64,000 nucleotides of DNA from Linanthus parryae (lineage: Eukaryota > Streptophyta > Magnoliopsida > Ericales > Polemoniaceae), in assembly GCA_023055425.1 (NCBI GenBank), contig JALGPY010000004.1:21909718-21973717 (forward strand), in the 5' to 3' direction. A program made the position numbers and the translations under genes. Position 1 is the stretch's first letter, and every line of letters begins with the position of its first letter. Positions 31,999-45,016 of the stretch are shown one piece after another. The notes beneath the pieces are model-generated. The model saw nothing but the letters and a program-made list of their open reading frames with translations, was not told the origin of the DNA and did no database searches.

Positions 31999-32152
31999 TC
32001 TAGCTATTAACTCACATCAAGTTTGGGGCCAAAGCACTATACTAGTTATCGTCGGGAAATATATGATAACCCTAGGGGATGTTCTTTCGGCGCTGCACAG
32101 AGGGGATATGAGGCAAAATTCGGGAAAGATTGAAGATCATGATGGTGGCGCA

Positions 32153-32158
32153 TTTATA
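32153..32158 (-). promoter_or_regulatory. Possible TATA box of the decayed gene
   Basis: TATAAA on the minus strand about 155 bp upstream of the ATG at 31998. Position is plausible for a plant promoter; no other support. Confidence 0.3.
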
Positions 32159-33013
32159 GTCAAGGGTTGAAGAGGTATGTTCGGAAATCGAAACCACGGT
32201 AGACCCAAATTACCATTGGTCGTTAGATTTACTTAATATATGTGCTGAAATCGAAACTACTGTAGATCTGGCTTACCATTCGACATCTGCATATGTTGCA
32301 GGCGTAGGAGCATGGGCGCATGTCTTGTTGGCACGCGGTTGGTGACCCGTTATTGGGGGTGCATGGAATTGGTTGCATGTTTTTGGGAATGTATTGGTTG
32401 TTGGAACTTACTGGGCGTGTATGGGTTTGCATATTGGTGCGGTTTATTGGTTTAACAAATTGGCATGGCATTGCTCGATTGATGGGCACTTTTTTGGGTA
32501 GCGCAAATGGGCCGACCTTTGGCCCTAAAGGCATTGGTCAAAGTCAGCATAATTCTTCATAAGCCGTTTTGGAAGCTTTCTTTGTGTCCCTTTGGTAGCA
32601 AGTCGGTATCTTACTATAAAAATATACTAGGGTCGTGGCCTTAGGTTGTCGTTTCATCTAATTGGGATTTTCATCAAAAATATTAGATTTGTTTGGTCGT
32701 GGATGTAGTTATTCTTAGAATTAGTGAACCACGTTGAATCATTGTGTGATTGTATTTTGTTATTTGTTTCATCACTCTTCTTTTTCCACATTCATTTTCT
32801 AACACATACAAGGGTCATATTTCCCAAAGAACCTATTCCCTCGGTTCCTCCAGATTCTTCACGGTTGACTGGTTTTGAGCATTTTGACCGGTTGATTTGG
32901 TTAGCAAAACAATGAAATAATTTGGTAATTTTTCACGGTGTTGTAGAGTGCAATGCACACTTATTCTTCATGGTTGACCGTTTTGGAGGAACGGAGTAGT
33001 AAGTTTCTACCAC

Positions 33014-33101
33014 AATGCACACTTATTCTTCGTACTCATCAGATGTAAGTACACCTTTATATGAATTATTAAACACTGCCATTTCTTCCTCGTCAAAAAT
33101 T
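33014..33101 (-). repeat. Fragment homologous to 13066-13150
   Basis: AATGCACACTTATTCTT, then GTACTCATCAGATGTAAGTA and CCATTTCTTCCTCGT are shared with 13066-13150, which encodes the C-terminal end of the 89-codon minus-strand ORF there. It marks a second copy of that gene family's 3' end upstream of the decayed gene. Confidence 0.7.
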
Positions 33102-33471
33102 ATAATCACGAATTTGCAACACACGGGCATGATACAATACAACTATAGAGTATTGGGAATGAGACAAGCGGGAGAACAATTGTAAGATTAACTTACTTGA
33201 AAGGATATACGAAGCAGTAACCAAGGCATTCCATTCAGGCTCTGCGTCATCACCAGTCGCACCGGAAGACTCGACTTCCCTACAGCATTTTAGTACATTT
33301 TGGTGTCCTTCGTAATATGAGCTAGAGTAAGGTCCAGGTTAACTATCTCTTGAGACGATCCACGATCCATGAATCCACCAATTTTGTCCTCAATCGCCAC
33401 TGCCGTCCCGCCCCGTCCCGTCTTGTTGTGGTTTGGATACCCCCAAATCTACTACAACCTCGCCCTCCCAG

Positions 33472-34811
33472 TGTTGGAATAGGTGCCCTAGAGGCAATAT
33501 TTTTAGTATGAATAGTGTTTTTTGGCTAGAAACATTCATTGTATTATTTATGGAGATATTAAATATAATGAAGTCCTTATATTACAAATATGGTGTTTAT
33601 CTTAAATATCACTAGTCAATTATATTGAATAACAGGACGATAACCTATAGACTAGTATGGGGTTGGATTGATATGGAGATATCACGATCCAACACATTGG
33701 TATGCATTAGGTTTAATACCATACAGGATTTCCCCATAACAAGAATGCTACATACAGGTTATGTAAAGTCACAAGTGCTTCTCGTAGTGGCAAAAGTATT
33801 GCCATCCTTAGACTTGAAGTCAATTGATCCTCTAGTTGTGGAATATTGTATTTTGACATTGCCAAACACTAAACCATAACTGGGTAGTAATAAAGGTGTT
33901 AGTCGGATACAATAAGAAAGCAAGCTTAGAGATGTTAGTGACGTAGATAGAATTTGTCCGTCCTACATAACGGGAGTAAATATCCACGACCACTCGAGGG
34001 TTGGTGCTCATAGAATGTCTGGACAGACTCAGATAAATCAATATAAGATATTGATGTTTTCTGCATGGTTGAGACTATTCCCAAGATCGAGAAACTATGG
34101 ATTTGATATACGAGTGTGAATTGTATGTCTCGTTTCCAATCTTGATATAGAGACAAAGGGATGAGACAATACTTGCACAAGGTTTGTCGGATGACTATTT
34201 CAATCAGTTCCGCTCCACGTTAGTAAATTATTGCTACCAACTAAGTAGAAACTTATGGGGTCATACTCCCTATGGATTAGACCGGACTTGGGAATTAATT
34301 AATATAATTAATAAATTAGAAGGATCGATGCCCAACTACTTGCTAACTTAGTAGGACTAATTTGCAAGTTGGACTAATTCGTGTATGGATAGGATTCGGA
34401 TAGGGGGCTTTTATGCAGTCAACAAGGAGTTGTTGTAATATATAAAGGACACTCCTAGCTTCCTTCTCACAACTTATGCTCATAACACAATGCGTGGGAA
34501 GGAAAATCAAGGACAGAGAGCAAAATCCAAGGAGGCCGAACCCCCTTGGTCCACCCCTAACCCGTCGGCCACAAAGAGGCCGAGCCCCTCTTTGGTTTTT
34601 TTTTTGTGTGATCTTATTCTTCTTCTGCCATCGTTCCTAGCTAGCACAAGGGGTTGGAAGATCCGGATTCTATTCTAGGAGTGGACTAGCCATAGAGACA
34701 TGAACTAATCCCTTATTATCGTTATAAATTCTAGACTTCTGATCCTCGGAGCGTCTTGAAACAGATTAATTATTATATATTCCACTGCGTATCTGTTATC
34801 AAAACCCTACT
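33472..34811 (+). repeat. copia-3 5' LTR
   Basis: About 1,340 bp, starting TGTTGGAATAGG and ending CCCTACT (terminal CA changed). Block-by-block homologous to copia-2 LTR with many substitutions and deletions. Confidence 0.88.
34439..34446 (+). promoter_or_regulatory. TATA box in copia-3 LTR
   Basis: TATATAAA, retained at the position seen in the two younger LTR pairs. Confidence 0.5.
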
Positions 34812-34812
34812 G

Positions 34813-34824
34813 TGGTATCAGATC
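34813..34824 (+). other. copia-3 primer site, mutated
   Basis: TGGTATCAGATC; one change from the initiator-Met site (G to T at the eleventh base). Confidence 0.8.
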
Positions 34825-36434
34825 CACTGTTCGTAGCGCATAACGTAGTTTATGTGTTACGATAAGTTGTTGTTTATCGCGTAAAACGGAAAAATTAAGC
34901 ATGGTTGATGCTATTGAATATGATTCAATCAAACAAGACATATTTTTACATATGATATGAATTATTAGTGAGTTTGAATCTCATTGGATGTGAATTTTTG
35001 GATCTTGACGGCTAGGGTTTGTGAACATGCTGGGAAAAGGGGTTTTTCAAGTATGGAAACAACTAAACTTGGGCAAAAAGGCAAGGAGTTTTTTTGTAAA
35101 CAACTCCAAAGGAGATTCGCCCCCCCTCCCCCTAGGGACCGCCCCCTTGCCTTTCGGCCCAAGCTAGGGCACTGCCAAGAGCTGGGGCCGACCTAGCGCA
35201 CGGTCTGGCTGTGTCATGGTCCTTTAAGGTTTCGGCCAAAGCTATGGAGAACCATATTGGACTGTTTTGACCCTAGCAGAAATTAAAATATTGACCAAGT
35301 GCGTTAAAGTTTGATTTTAATTGTTTATGTGCTTTTTTGCATGGTGATTGGATATGGCCTTAGGTTGTGGTTTGTTGTGGATGTTTATTTTGTGGTTTGA
35401 TTTACGGCCTGCGAGCTGATCAAATTAATGTAATAGTTAATTAAGCTTTACAGTGTGCGAAACATTTTTTTTCTCAACTTGTGAGATCTTTTTATTTAGT
35501 ATAAATGTTATATAGAATTAGATAAAATTGATGATAGTCAAGAAATGGAGAAAAAGAGGCCTAAATAAACTGAGACACCACAAGAAGGCGAAAATCCACA
35601 AGAGCTATGGAGCATGGACCAAAAGATGGAGGCACATGGAGATGAGCTTGCTAATTTTATGGTTCACATATATTCTCATTGGCTTGGGAATATCTTAGAT
35701 TAGAGGCCATATCCATATCACGTTAATTTTTCTTTTGTGGCTGTTTATTTTATTGTCTTATTATTTATTGTTGGTGTATGAATGATGCATGCAAAATTCA
35801 TAATAAGATAATTAACAACCCATATCTTTTATTTTGAGAGTTAGCCCAACTCAAAATAAGTAGATCAGTTGATATGGATCAACAAAATAATTTAAAATTG
35901 AAAAGGAAAATCCCTCAATTTAAATATTGCGTTTTGCCTTCTCGTTACTTAAACACTCTTCATGATCATGATTATCATGCTCGTGCGTGCCAAAGCAGGG
36001 CGACTTGGTTTGTCATGATTGTGTTGCGATGGCACAAGCAAGTAACGTGCAATTTTTTACGTAACAGGTTAGATGCAACTCGGTGATTTTAATGAGATTA
36101 AAATCCTAGAGGCAACCAATCGGGATTATCCATTGGATGGATAAATAAGGATTTGTTTGCCCAATTGAACCAAGAGTTGCATAAGGATGCAATTGAAATT
36201 GTTCATACCTAAATAACTAATTTTGGGTGACTTTCCAAATCAAGCTCAAAAGAAGTGAAATATGGATCTTGGCACCCACTAAAAAATATAATGATATTTT
36301 CCGCATTAATATTTGAGGGTTAATAATCCGAGAAAAATAGTGGGAGCTATGTTTAATAATCTAACCATTATTAAATATAGTTATTAATTCACTAAATACT
36401 AAAACCTGTACATTTCTCATTTTGTAGAATTCCA
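34825..36434 (+). other. copia-3 leader
   Basis: About 1.6 kb colinear with the copia-2 leader but heavily mutated. The leader hairpin is decayed, and the upstream ORF of copia-1/2 is not preserved. No gene. Confidence 0.7.
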
Positions 36435-36978
36435 ATGGAAAACAACTCATCGAGTTCATCACACTCCCTACGGTATGCCCTTAAGAAGGACAAGCTATCT
36501 TAACCAACTTCCTAGACTGGTACAGGAACTTGAGAATTGTTCTCAAGCAGGAAAAGAAATTGTTAACTCTAGAGGAGGAAGTTCCTCAGGCTCCAGAGAA
36601 CAATACCGCTGCAGCCCTAAAGGCGCATCAAAAGTTCGTTGATTATGCACAATGATGCGGCCCGCCTAATGCTTTGCACCATGTCCTCTGAGCTCCAGAA
36701 GCAACATGAGAACATGGTTGCGTTCGATATGATCGCACACTTGAAGCAGCTCTTCCAAGAGCAGGCTAAGGTTGAGAGGTATGAAGTCTCCAAGGCATTG
36801 TTCAGATGTCATTTTTCAGAGGGAAACCCAGTGGGACCTCATGTACTCTAAATGATCGGGTACTTGGAGAATCTCGCACGTCTAGGATTTCTAGTGGGTC
36901 AAGAGTTGGCCACAGATCTCGTTTTGCAATTCTTGCCTGAGAGTTATGGAAAGTACTCATGAACTATAACATGAAAGA
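36435..36978 (+). pseudogene. copia-3 gag, first part
   Basis: Starts at ATG 36435 (MENNSSSS). A TAA at 36501-36503 (codon 23) comes from loss of two G at a site reading TCTGGAACC in copia-2. Further frameshifts follow. The conserved gag core (SSELQKQHENM..FDMIAHLKQLFQEQAKVERYEVSKALF) is legible at about 36680-36810. TAA at 36849-36851 replaces a CGA, i.e. both CpG bases changed. It ends where the gypsy array begins. Confidence 0.9.
36974..36978. repeat. Target duplication of the array (left)
   Basis: AAAGA before the first array LTR; AAGGA follows the last LTR (63433-63437). One mismatch. With one copy removed the joined host sequence ATG-AAAGA-GATCG matches the uninterrupted copia-2 gag (ATGAACGAGATCG) in register. 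Confidence 0.75.
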
Positions 36979-39900
36979 TGTAATACCTCGTATTTAAGTA
37001 AGGGGTTATTTGGTCATTTCGGAAAAATATGTGAAAATTTAGAGAAATTAGTATTTCAAACATATCAATGACTTTTCTTAATTTTAAAGTATAATGGTGT
37101 TGATTGACATCTATGATGATATCAATTTTTAATTTGGGATTATTTTGTAGTTTTTAAAACTTGGATGATACTATACGAAACTTATTTGTATACTTGAGAT
37201 ATACTTGTAGTTTTCTAAAATTTGATTTTAACATTATATACAAAGTGGTGTATTTGAAATTTTCAGGAAATTTATTATTTATGAAAATCAACTTATATGT
37301 GTGAGCTATTAATTGAAAATTATCTTTTCACCCCTCAATTTTTGGCACTTCTCATTTATACCCCTCTTGCATATGGATTTTTGTAGTTATCTTAAATTTC
37401 TTATATTTGCATGTCAACCCTCATTCTATTGGTAATCCAATTCCTACCCCAACTATGGTGTTGGGAGACTTTTTAATTGCATTTTTTTACCCCTTAATTT
37501 TTGGCTATCAATTCGTTAGCCCCATCCGCAACTCCTCTAATTTTGTTCTAATTACAACCAACTACCCCCTCCATCACTTTGGTCAACATCAATAAAATAA
37601 TTCATTCTTATTTCTACTCCTATTAAAATAACACTACTTATGAAATCTACACATGTAAACACTCTTATACTTACACCAACGCACCATCACTCATCTCATT
37701 CATCACCACAACTTCCTATCTCTTTCTCCCTCAATTATTCATATAATTTTCTCTTCAAGAACACCCATACATGCTTTCTTCTCTCTCTCATATCTCCATT
37801 CCCGTTTTTGGGTGTTGACCTTCACAAAACACCATCAAATCTTCATTTTCAAGCCTCGAAAACATGAAAAACTTTAGTCCAAGCATAGTATGATCATGGA
37901 GAGGAGTTATTTCATCGTTCTTCTCAAGGATTGAAGGTCAATTTTATTCTTTTCCTCCACCATTTCTTGAATCTTTGGGTAAACTTTCTTCTAGTCTTGA
38001 ACTCATTGTCCATCTTTTGCTTTGATTGATGAAGTTTCACCTTAGTTTTCTTCATCTCCATGCTTGATTCTTCATTTTCATGGTTAGATCGTGTGATTGA
38101 CTCCAAAATTTTGACTATTTCATGAAACTCACACTAAATACATATGCACTTTCTAAAAATCTTGGTAGTTGCACTTGCATGTCAAGAAAATTTTGATCAT
38201 TTGTGCCAAGAGCATGTAAAATTCTTAATTAATGCCTAAAATGATGTAATTTGGGTAAAAATCAAGTCTCTATAAGTTGCATGTGTAATATAATTGATTT
38301 GATCATGTTTTAAGTGCTCTAGGTGAAAATTGCACATTTTTACAATTTGACCAGTTTGTGAAAAACGTATATTATCTCTAAATTTTGTCTCTTTAGAATT
38401 TTTAAATCATTCATATTCTGAAACTAGACTCATATAGGGTCATTTTTAAATAAAAGTCAACTCCATATCATTTTTGGTTAGGGAGATATGCTCATTCTAA
38501 GTTGCAAGTTTTCTGAAATTCTGTTTTTGGACAAGTTTTACCATTTTTGTTAAAAATCTCATTTCCAGAAACCTATGGCATCAAATATTTTTTGTGATGC
38601 AACTAGACACATAAGGAATTCATTCTGGAGAATATGGGCATCTTTCCTATTCTCCAAGTAGTAGTAATTGTTCTTTAATGTTGAAACTTTCTTCCAAACT
38701 TGTCTCTGCATAGCAGTGTTTGTTATTTATGTAACTTGAGTTTTATAATAGCTATGCATTATTTTCTTGGTGTTTCTGAAAATAGACACATGTAGGTTCA
38801 TCATAAATTAATTTCAAAAAAATTAGGAGATGATTTGATATGGTAAATATTGCTCCAAAGTCAGAGCTACAATTCTGTCCAGAATTGTAGTTTCACATTT
38901 TTTAGAAAACTTGAATTTTTGAACTTCTAGGTGTTTTGTTGGACTTACTTTGATAATTAAACATCATTATATGTGCATTAGTGAAATTTAGGACTATGTA
39001 CATGTAGGTTTGCATTTTATTATGCATGTGTAAATAGGTTATAACGAGTACGTCATACGTGTGATTGTAGACATCGACCCCGTAGGAGAGAGCGGTTGTC
39101 GTCGGAGTGCTAGACTTAGTTTCTTGATTTTGATTGTGCTCCATCTCAGTGGTAAGTACATATGTACGGCCTTTTCATATCAAATGTGCGCATGTGTGTG
39201 ATGTTTCAAACGAATGCTTGTTATATGAAAAAGTATGAGAAAGCATGTTTTCTATTCGAAAGTTGTTAAACTATTTTCTTCATCTCCTTTGAGAAATCTC
39301 GGAAATTACTTGTGAAATGTTGATATTCTGATTCTGGTTATGTGAAAGAGAAGAAATAAAATACCTCTAATAGACTTAGGACGATGTACAGAGTACTGTT
39401 ATTAATGAGAGGCGTCAAGCGATCCTCCATTTTCTTATGGCTAAGCCCATTGAAGCAATGCTTCTTATTATTGGATAGAACGTTAATGTTCAAAAATCCG
39501 CCCCCGATGAGCCAAAAGGTATCAAGATATTGAGGCCAAGGGGTTTATAGAGCTATAGAGTGCTACTTATACTTGTAAGGGTCACTACGGTATAGGGGTG
39601 TCGACACTTAAGGCCTTTTAGCTAATGTTATGAGCGGGGTTGACGAATGGGCTCCCTTAACGCTCGGGTGAAATAGGGTTTGATAGACCCTAGAAGGAAC
39701 CCTTAGTGATTATTTCGTGATCCCTCTGTCTACATCGATCCTGCTGGTGGCTCTAGACATGCCTCAGCTAAACTTAACGGTTAAATTGGAATTGAAAGAA
39801 AGTTTGATTACTCTATTGATGTTGTATGTGGCTCTTGATTGCCTAATCTAATCAAATGATTTGAAAAGCTTTGGCTACTTGTGATTTAATATCATTATCA

Positions 39901-40411
39901 GGTCAAATGGACTTGTTTACTGTAGATATTCTACTTGTTTAAGAATATGTTGACTACTTGTGGTTTATAAATATTTTAAAGATGATGGTTCTCGCTACGC
40001 GGTTACTCATAAATGTTCCGAATTGTTCCAACTCTTTTTCTCATTGATTTTCAAATCTCTTTATTTGCTTCAAATCATGCTTCCGTGCCACTCGTTGCTT
40101 TACATGTTGTAGTATGTATTTACTCAGTTTTTACTGATCATTTCTTCAAAACTGCGTCGGCTTTTGCTATTTTAAAACCGCAGGTCATAAATCAAGGTTG
40201 GGGAATGGGAACGCGAATCGAGACGCGAATCGAGACGAAGAAGTTTAGTTAAGTCAGATCACATAGTAGATCACAAACGCTTTGTTTTAAATTGTACTTA
40301 TTATCGAGATTTTGTAACGTACTTTAATCGAAATGTAAACTTAATAGTTAATAATCTACTCTTGGTTATCGATTGTCGCTTTAACCGTGAACCGAGATTC
40401 GGGTTGTTTCA
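36979..40411 (+). repeat. Array LTR 1
   Basis: 3,433 bp; starts TGTAATACCTCG, the only copy with CTCG rather than CCCG. It abuts the left target duplication. A pyrimidine-rich segment at about 37680-37800 and a strong splice-donor-like GGTAAGT at 39151-39157 are shared by all copies. Confidence 0.92.
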
Positions 40412-41580
40412 TCTGGTATCAGAGCATTGTTTCTCCGGTTAATGAGACTTTTCGATTTCCTTAAGTAGATAAAGAAGAAAGATAACACATTTTCAAAATT
40501 TTAAAATTAATTAGGATATCTCAATTTGGTAATAACAAAGTAAGCAAGCCGCGGGGGATTTTGGGTTTCTTACGTATTCTTAAACACGATTTGTACCGTA
40601 CTTGTTGATCAACTGTTACTTGCTAATTGGTATGTACTCCGTGCGGAATCTACTTGCTTATTTATATGTTTGCTATCCTATGAGCATGTTTACTTGCTAT
40701 ATAGAAATAATTTGTCATTGTCGTGTGATGTGTATCCGTATTTCTTTGCTTGGTCATCCTACCTTGTCTACGAGAGAGTAACGACCTTTGACTTAAATAC
40801 CCTGAGACCATTCTTTTCATACCTACGGGCGACGACTTTTAAGATAATACCTTGTTTTGTTTCATTTTGAGTTAATTCGACTTGGTCGTTTCCAAAATTA
40901 GAAAATTTTGACCCAAAAAAAAAAGAAATAGTTTTGAAAAAAAAATTGTTGGGGGTCGAGATACCAAATGCCAAGTGATATGGACCACTTGTTTATCAGT
41001 CCGCTGGCGTGACTCTTAGTACGACGGTACTATGAGTTGTACCCGCTGTGTAGACTAAGTTGGAACATTTGAAACGCATGCGAGTTGTGTTAGAGAGGCA
41101 CGTTGTGTGACGACACATAGTGTCCTTTATCCATCGTATGCGTGAAACACTTTAGGTGATTGGTTTATCTAACCCTATAGAGGTAAGACAACATTTTAAA
41201 CGCGGATGAGCCAAGTAAAATGACATGTTAGTTGCGATCAAAGTATTTTGTGTCTATAAATTTCAAGATCTGTTTAAACGCTAGAAAATTTTCGAATTGG
41301 CTTTCTAAACGTGGTAACTTGTGTGTTTGTCTAGACCTTTCAAAATTTGGTGCCGACCTTTTACTTGAGATAATTGTATTTGAATCTCTAGTATAATACG
41401 AGGGAGTGGGGATGTAATCGACCGAGAGCGCGATTCCCGTTAGTTAAAGTGTTGCATGTGTATTAGCATTGCATACAAGCTTCATGTGCATTATTTGCAT
41501 TCTCTTGAAGTATGTTCGTAATTTCATTCAAAAATTTTTCTTAAGCTTCGGGGACGAAGCTTCATTTGAGGGGGATATAA
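40412..41580 (+). other. Array internal region 1
   Basis: 1,169 bp: primer site 40414-40425, AT-rich sequence with no supportable gene, an inverted repeat AAGCTTCG-GGGA-CGAAGCTT at 41543-41562, and purine tract 41568-41575. Only here does the frame FGDEASFEGDIM-stop stay open to a TAA overlapping the next LTR, resembling a chromovirus Pol C-terminus. Confidence 0.85.
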
Positions 41581-44500
41581 TGTAATACCCCGTATTTAAG
41601 TAAGAGGTTATTTGGTCATTTCGGAAAAATATGTGAAAATTTAGAGAAATTAGTATTTCAAACATATCAATGACTTTTCTTAATTTTAAAGTATAATGGT
41701 GTTAATTGACATCTATGATGATATCAATTTTTAATTTGGGGTTATTTTGTAGTTTTTGAAACTTGGATGATACTATACGAAACTTATTTGTATACTTGAG
41801 ATATACTTGTAGTTTTCTAAAATTTGATTTTAACATTTATATACAAAGTGGTGTATTTGAAATTTTCGGGAAATTTATTATTTATGAAAATCAACTTATA
41901 TGTGTGAGCTATGAATTGAAAATTGTCTTTTCACCCCTCAATTTTTGGCACTTCTCATTTATACCCCTCTTGCATATGGAATTTTGTAGTTATTTTAAAT
42001 TTCTTATATTTGCATGTCAATCCTCATTCTCTTGGTAATCCAATTTCTACCCCAACTATGGTGTTGGGAGACTTTTTAATTGCATTTTTTTTACCCCTTA
42101 ATTTTTGGCTATCAATTCGTTAGCCCCATCCGCAACTCCTCTAATTTTGTTCTAATTACAACCAACTACCCCCTCCATCACTTTGGTCAACACCAATAAA
42201 ATAATTCATTCTTCTTTCTACTCCTATTAAAATAACACTACTTATGAAAATCTACACATGTACACACTCTTATACTTACACCAACTCACCATCACTCATC
42301 TCATTCATCACCACAACTTCCTATCTCTTTCTCCCTCAATTATTCATATGATTTTCTCTTCAAGAACACCCATACATGCTTTCTTCTCTCTCTCATATCT
42401 CCATTCCCGTTTTTGGGTGTTGACCTTCACAAAACACCATCAAATCTTAATTTTCAAGCCTCCAAAACATGAAAAACTTTAGTCCAAGCATAGTATGATC
42501 ATGGAGAGGAGTTATTTCATCGTTCTTCTCAAGGATTGAAGTTCAATTTCATTCTTTTCCTCCACCATTTCTTGAATCTTTGGGTAAACTTTCTTCTAGT
42601 CTTGAACTCATTGTCCATCTTTTGCTTTGATTGATGAAGTTTCATCTTAGTTTTCTTCATCTCCATGCTTGATTCTTCATTTTCATGGTTAGATCGTGTG
42701 ATTGACTCCAAAATTTTGACTATTTCATGAAACTCACACTAAATACATATGCACTTTCTAAAAATCTTGGTAGTTGCACTTGCATGTCAAGAAAATTTTG
42801 ATCATTTGTGCCAAGAGCATGTAAAATTCTTAATTAATGCCTAAAATGATGTAATTTGGGTAAAAATCAAGTCTCTATAAGTTGCATGTGTAATATAATT
42901 GATTTGATCATGTTTTAAGTGCTCTAGGTGAAAATTGCACATTTTTACAATTTGACCAGTTTGTGAAAAACGTATATTATCTCTAAATTTTGTCTCTTTA
43001 GAATTTTTAATTCATTCATATTCTGAAACTAGACTCATATAGGGTCATTTTTAAATAAAAGTCAACTCCATATCATTTTTGGTTAGGGAGATATGCTCAT
43101 TCTAAGTTGCAAGTTTTCTGAAATTCTGTTTTTGGACAAGTTTTACCATTTTTGTTAAAAATCTCATTTCCAGAAACCTATGGCATCAAATCTTATTTGT
43201 GATGCAACTAGACACATAAGGAATTCATTCTGGAGAATATGGGCATCTTTCCTATTCTCCAAGTAGTAGTAATTGTTCTTTAATGTTGAAACTTTCTTCC
43301 AAACTTGTCTCTGCATAGCAGTGTTTGTTATTTATGTAACTTGAGTTTTATAATAGCTATGCATGATTTTCTTGGTGTTTCTGAAAATAGACACATGTAG
43401 GTTCATCATAAATTAATTTCAAAATTTTAGGAGATGATTTGATATGGTAAATATTGCTCCAAAGTCAGAGCTACAATTCTGTCCAGAATTGTAGTTTCAC
43501 ATTTTTTAGAAAACTTGAATTTTTGAACTTCTAGGTGTTTTGTTGGACTTACTTTGATAATTAAACATCATTATATGTGCATTAGTGAAATTTAGGACTA
43601 TGTACATGTAGGTTTGCATTTTTATTATGCATGTGTAAATTGGTTATAACGAGTACGTCATACGTGTGATTGTGGACATCGACCCCGTAGGAGAGAGCGG
43701 TTGTCGTCGGAGTGCTAGACTTAGTTTCTTGATTTTGATTGTGCTCCATCTCAGTGGTAAGTACATATGTACGGCCTTTTCATATCAAATGTGCGCATGT
43801 GTGTGATGTTTCAAACGAATGCTTGTTATATGAAAAAGTATGAGAAAGCATGTTTTCTATTCGAAAGTTGTTAAACTATTTTCTTCATCTCCTTTGAGAA
43901 ATCACGGAAATTACTTGTGAAATGTTGATATTCTGATTCTGGTTATGTGAAAGAGAAGAAATAAAACACCTCTAATAGACTTAGGACGATGTACAGAGTA
44001 CTGTTATTAATGAGAGGCGTCAAGCGATCCTCCATTTTCTTATGGCTAAGCCCATTGAAGCAATGCTTCTTATTATTGGATAGAACGTTAATGTTCAACA
44101 ATCCGACCCCGATGAGCCAAAAGGTATCAAGATATTGAGGCCAAGGGGTTTATAGAGCTATAGAGTGCTACTTATACTTGTAAGGGTCACTACGGTATAG
44201 GGGTGTCGACACTTAAGGCCTTTTAGCTAATGTTATGAGCGGGGTTGACGAATGGGCTCCCTTAACGCTCGGGTGAAATAGGGTTTGATAGACCCTAGAA
44301 GGAACCCTAAGTGATTATTTCGTGATCCCTCTGTCTACATCGATCCTGCTGGTGGCTCTAGACATGCCTCAGCTAAACTTAACGGTTAAATTGGAATTGA
44401 AAGAAAGTTTGATTACTCTATTGATGTTGTATGTGGCTCTTGATTGCCTAATCTAATCAAATGATTTGAAAAGCTTTGGCTACTTGTGATTTAATATCAT

Positions 44501-45016
44501 TATCAGGTCAAATGGACTTGTTTACTGTCGATATTCTACTTTTTTAAGAATATGTTGACTACTTGTGGTTTATAAATATTTTAAAGATGATGGTTCTCGC
44601 TACGCGGTTACTCATAAATGTTCCGAATTGTTCCAACTCTTTTTCTCATTGATTTTCAAATCTCTTTATTTGATTCAAATCATGCTTCCGTGCCACTCGT
44701 TGCTTTACATGTCGTAGTATGTATTTACTCAGTTTTTACTGATCATTTCTTCAAAACTGCGTCGGCTTTTGCTATTTTAAAACCGCAGGTCATAAATCAA
44801 GGTTGGGGAATGGGAACGCGAATCGAGACGCGAATCGAGACGAAGAAGTTTAGTTAAGTCAGATCACATAGTAGATCACAAACGCTTTGTTTTAAATTGT
44901 ACTTATTATCGAGATTTTGTAATGTACTTTAATCGAAATGTAAACTTAATAGTTAATAATCTACTTTTGGTTATCGATTGTCGCTTTAACCCTGAACCGA
45001 GATTCGGGTTGTTTCA
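41581..45016 (+). repeat. Array LTR 2
   Basis: 3,436 bp. Its 3' third shares private variants with LTR 3 (TCTACTTTTTT, GGAACCCTAAG). Confidence 0.92.

Larger units (their letters stand above)
31999..33471. other. Upstream flank between copia-2 side and copia-3
   Basis: 1.47 kb with no supportable gene. Near 32187 and 32248 a block AAATCGAAAC..TAGA..TTACCATT is tandemly repeated. A possible minus-strand TATA box lies at 32153-32158. 33014-33101 duplicates part of 13066-13150. The remainder (32270-33010 and 33110-33471) shows only short chance ORFs. Confidence 0.5.

Noticed and set aside
42258..42482. 74-codon ORF (MYTLLYLHQ) recurring in array LTRs 2-6
   Set aside because: It is a pyrimidine-rich low-complexity LTR segment, missing in the same form from LTR 1; likely untranslated leader sequence.
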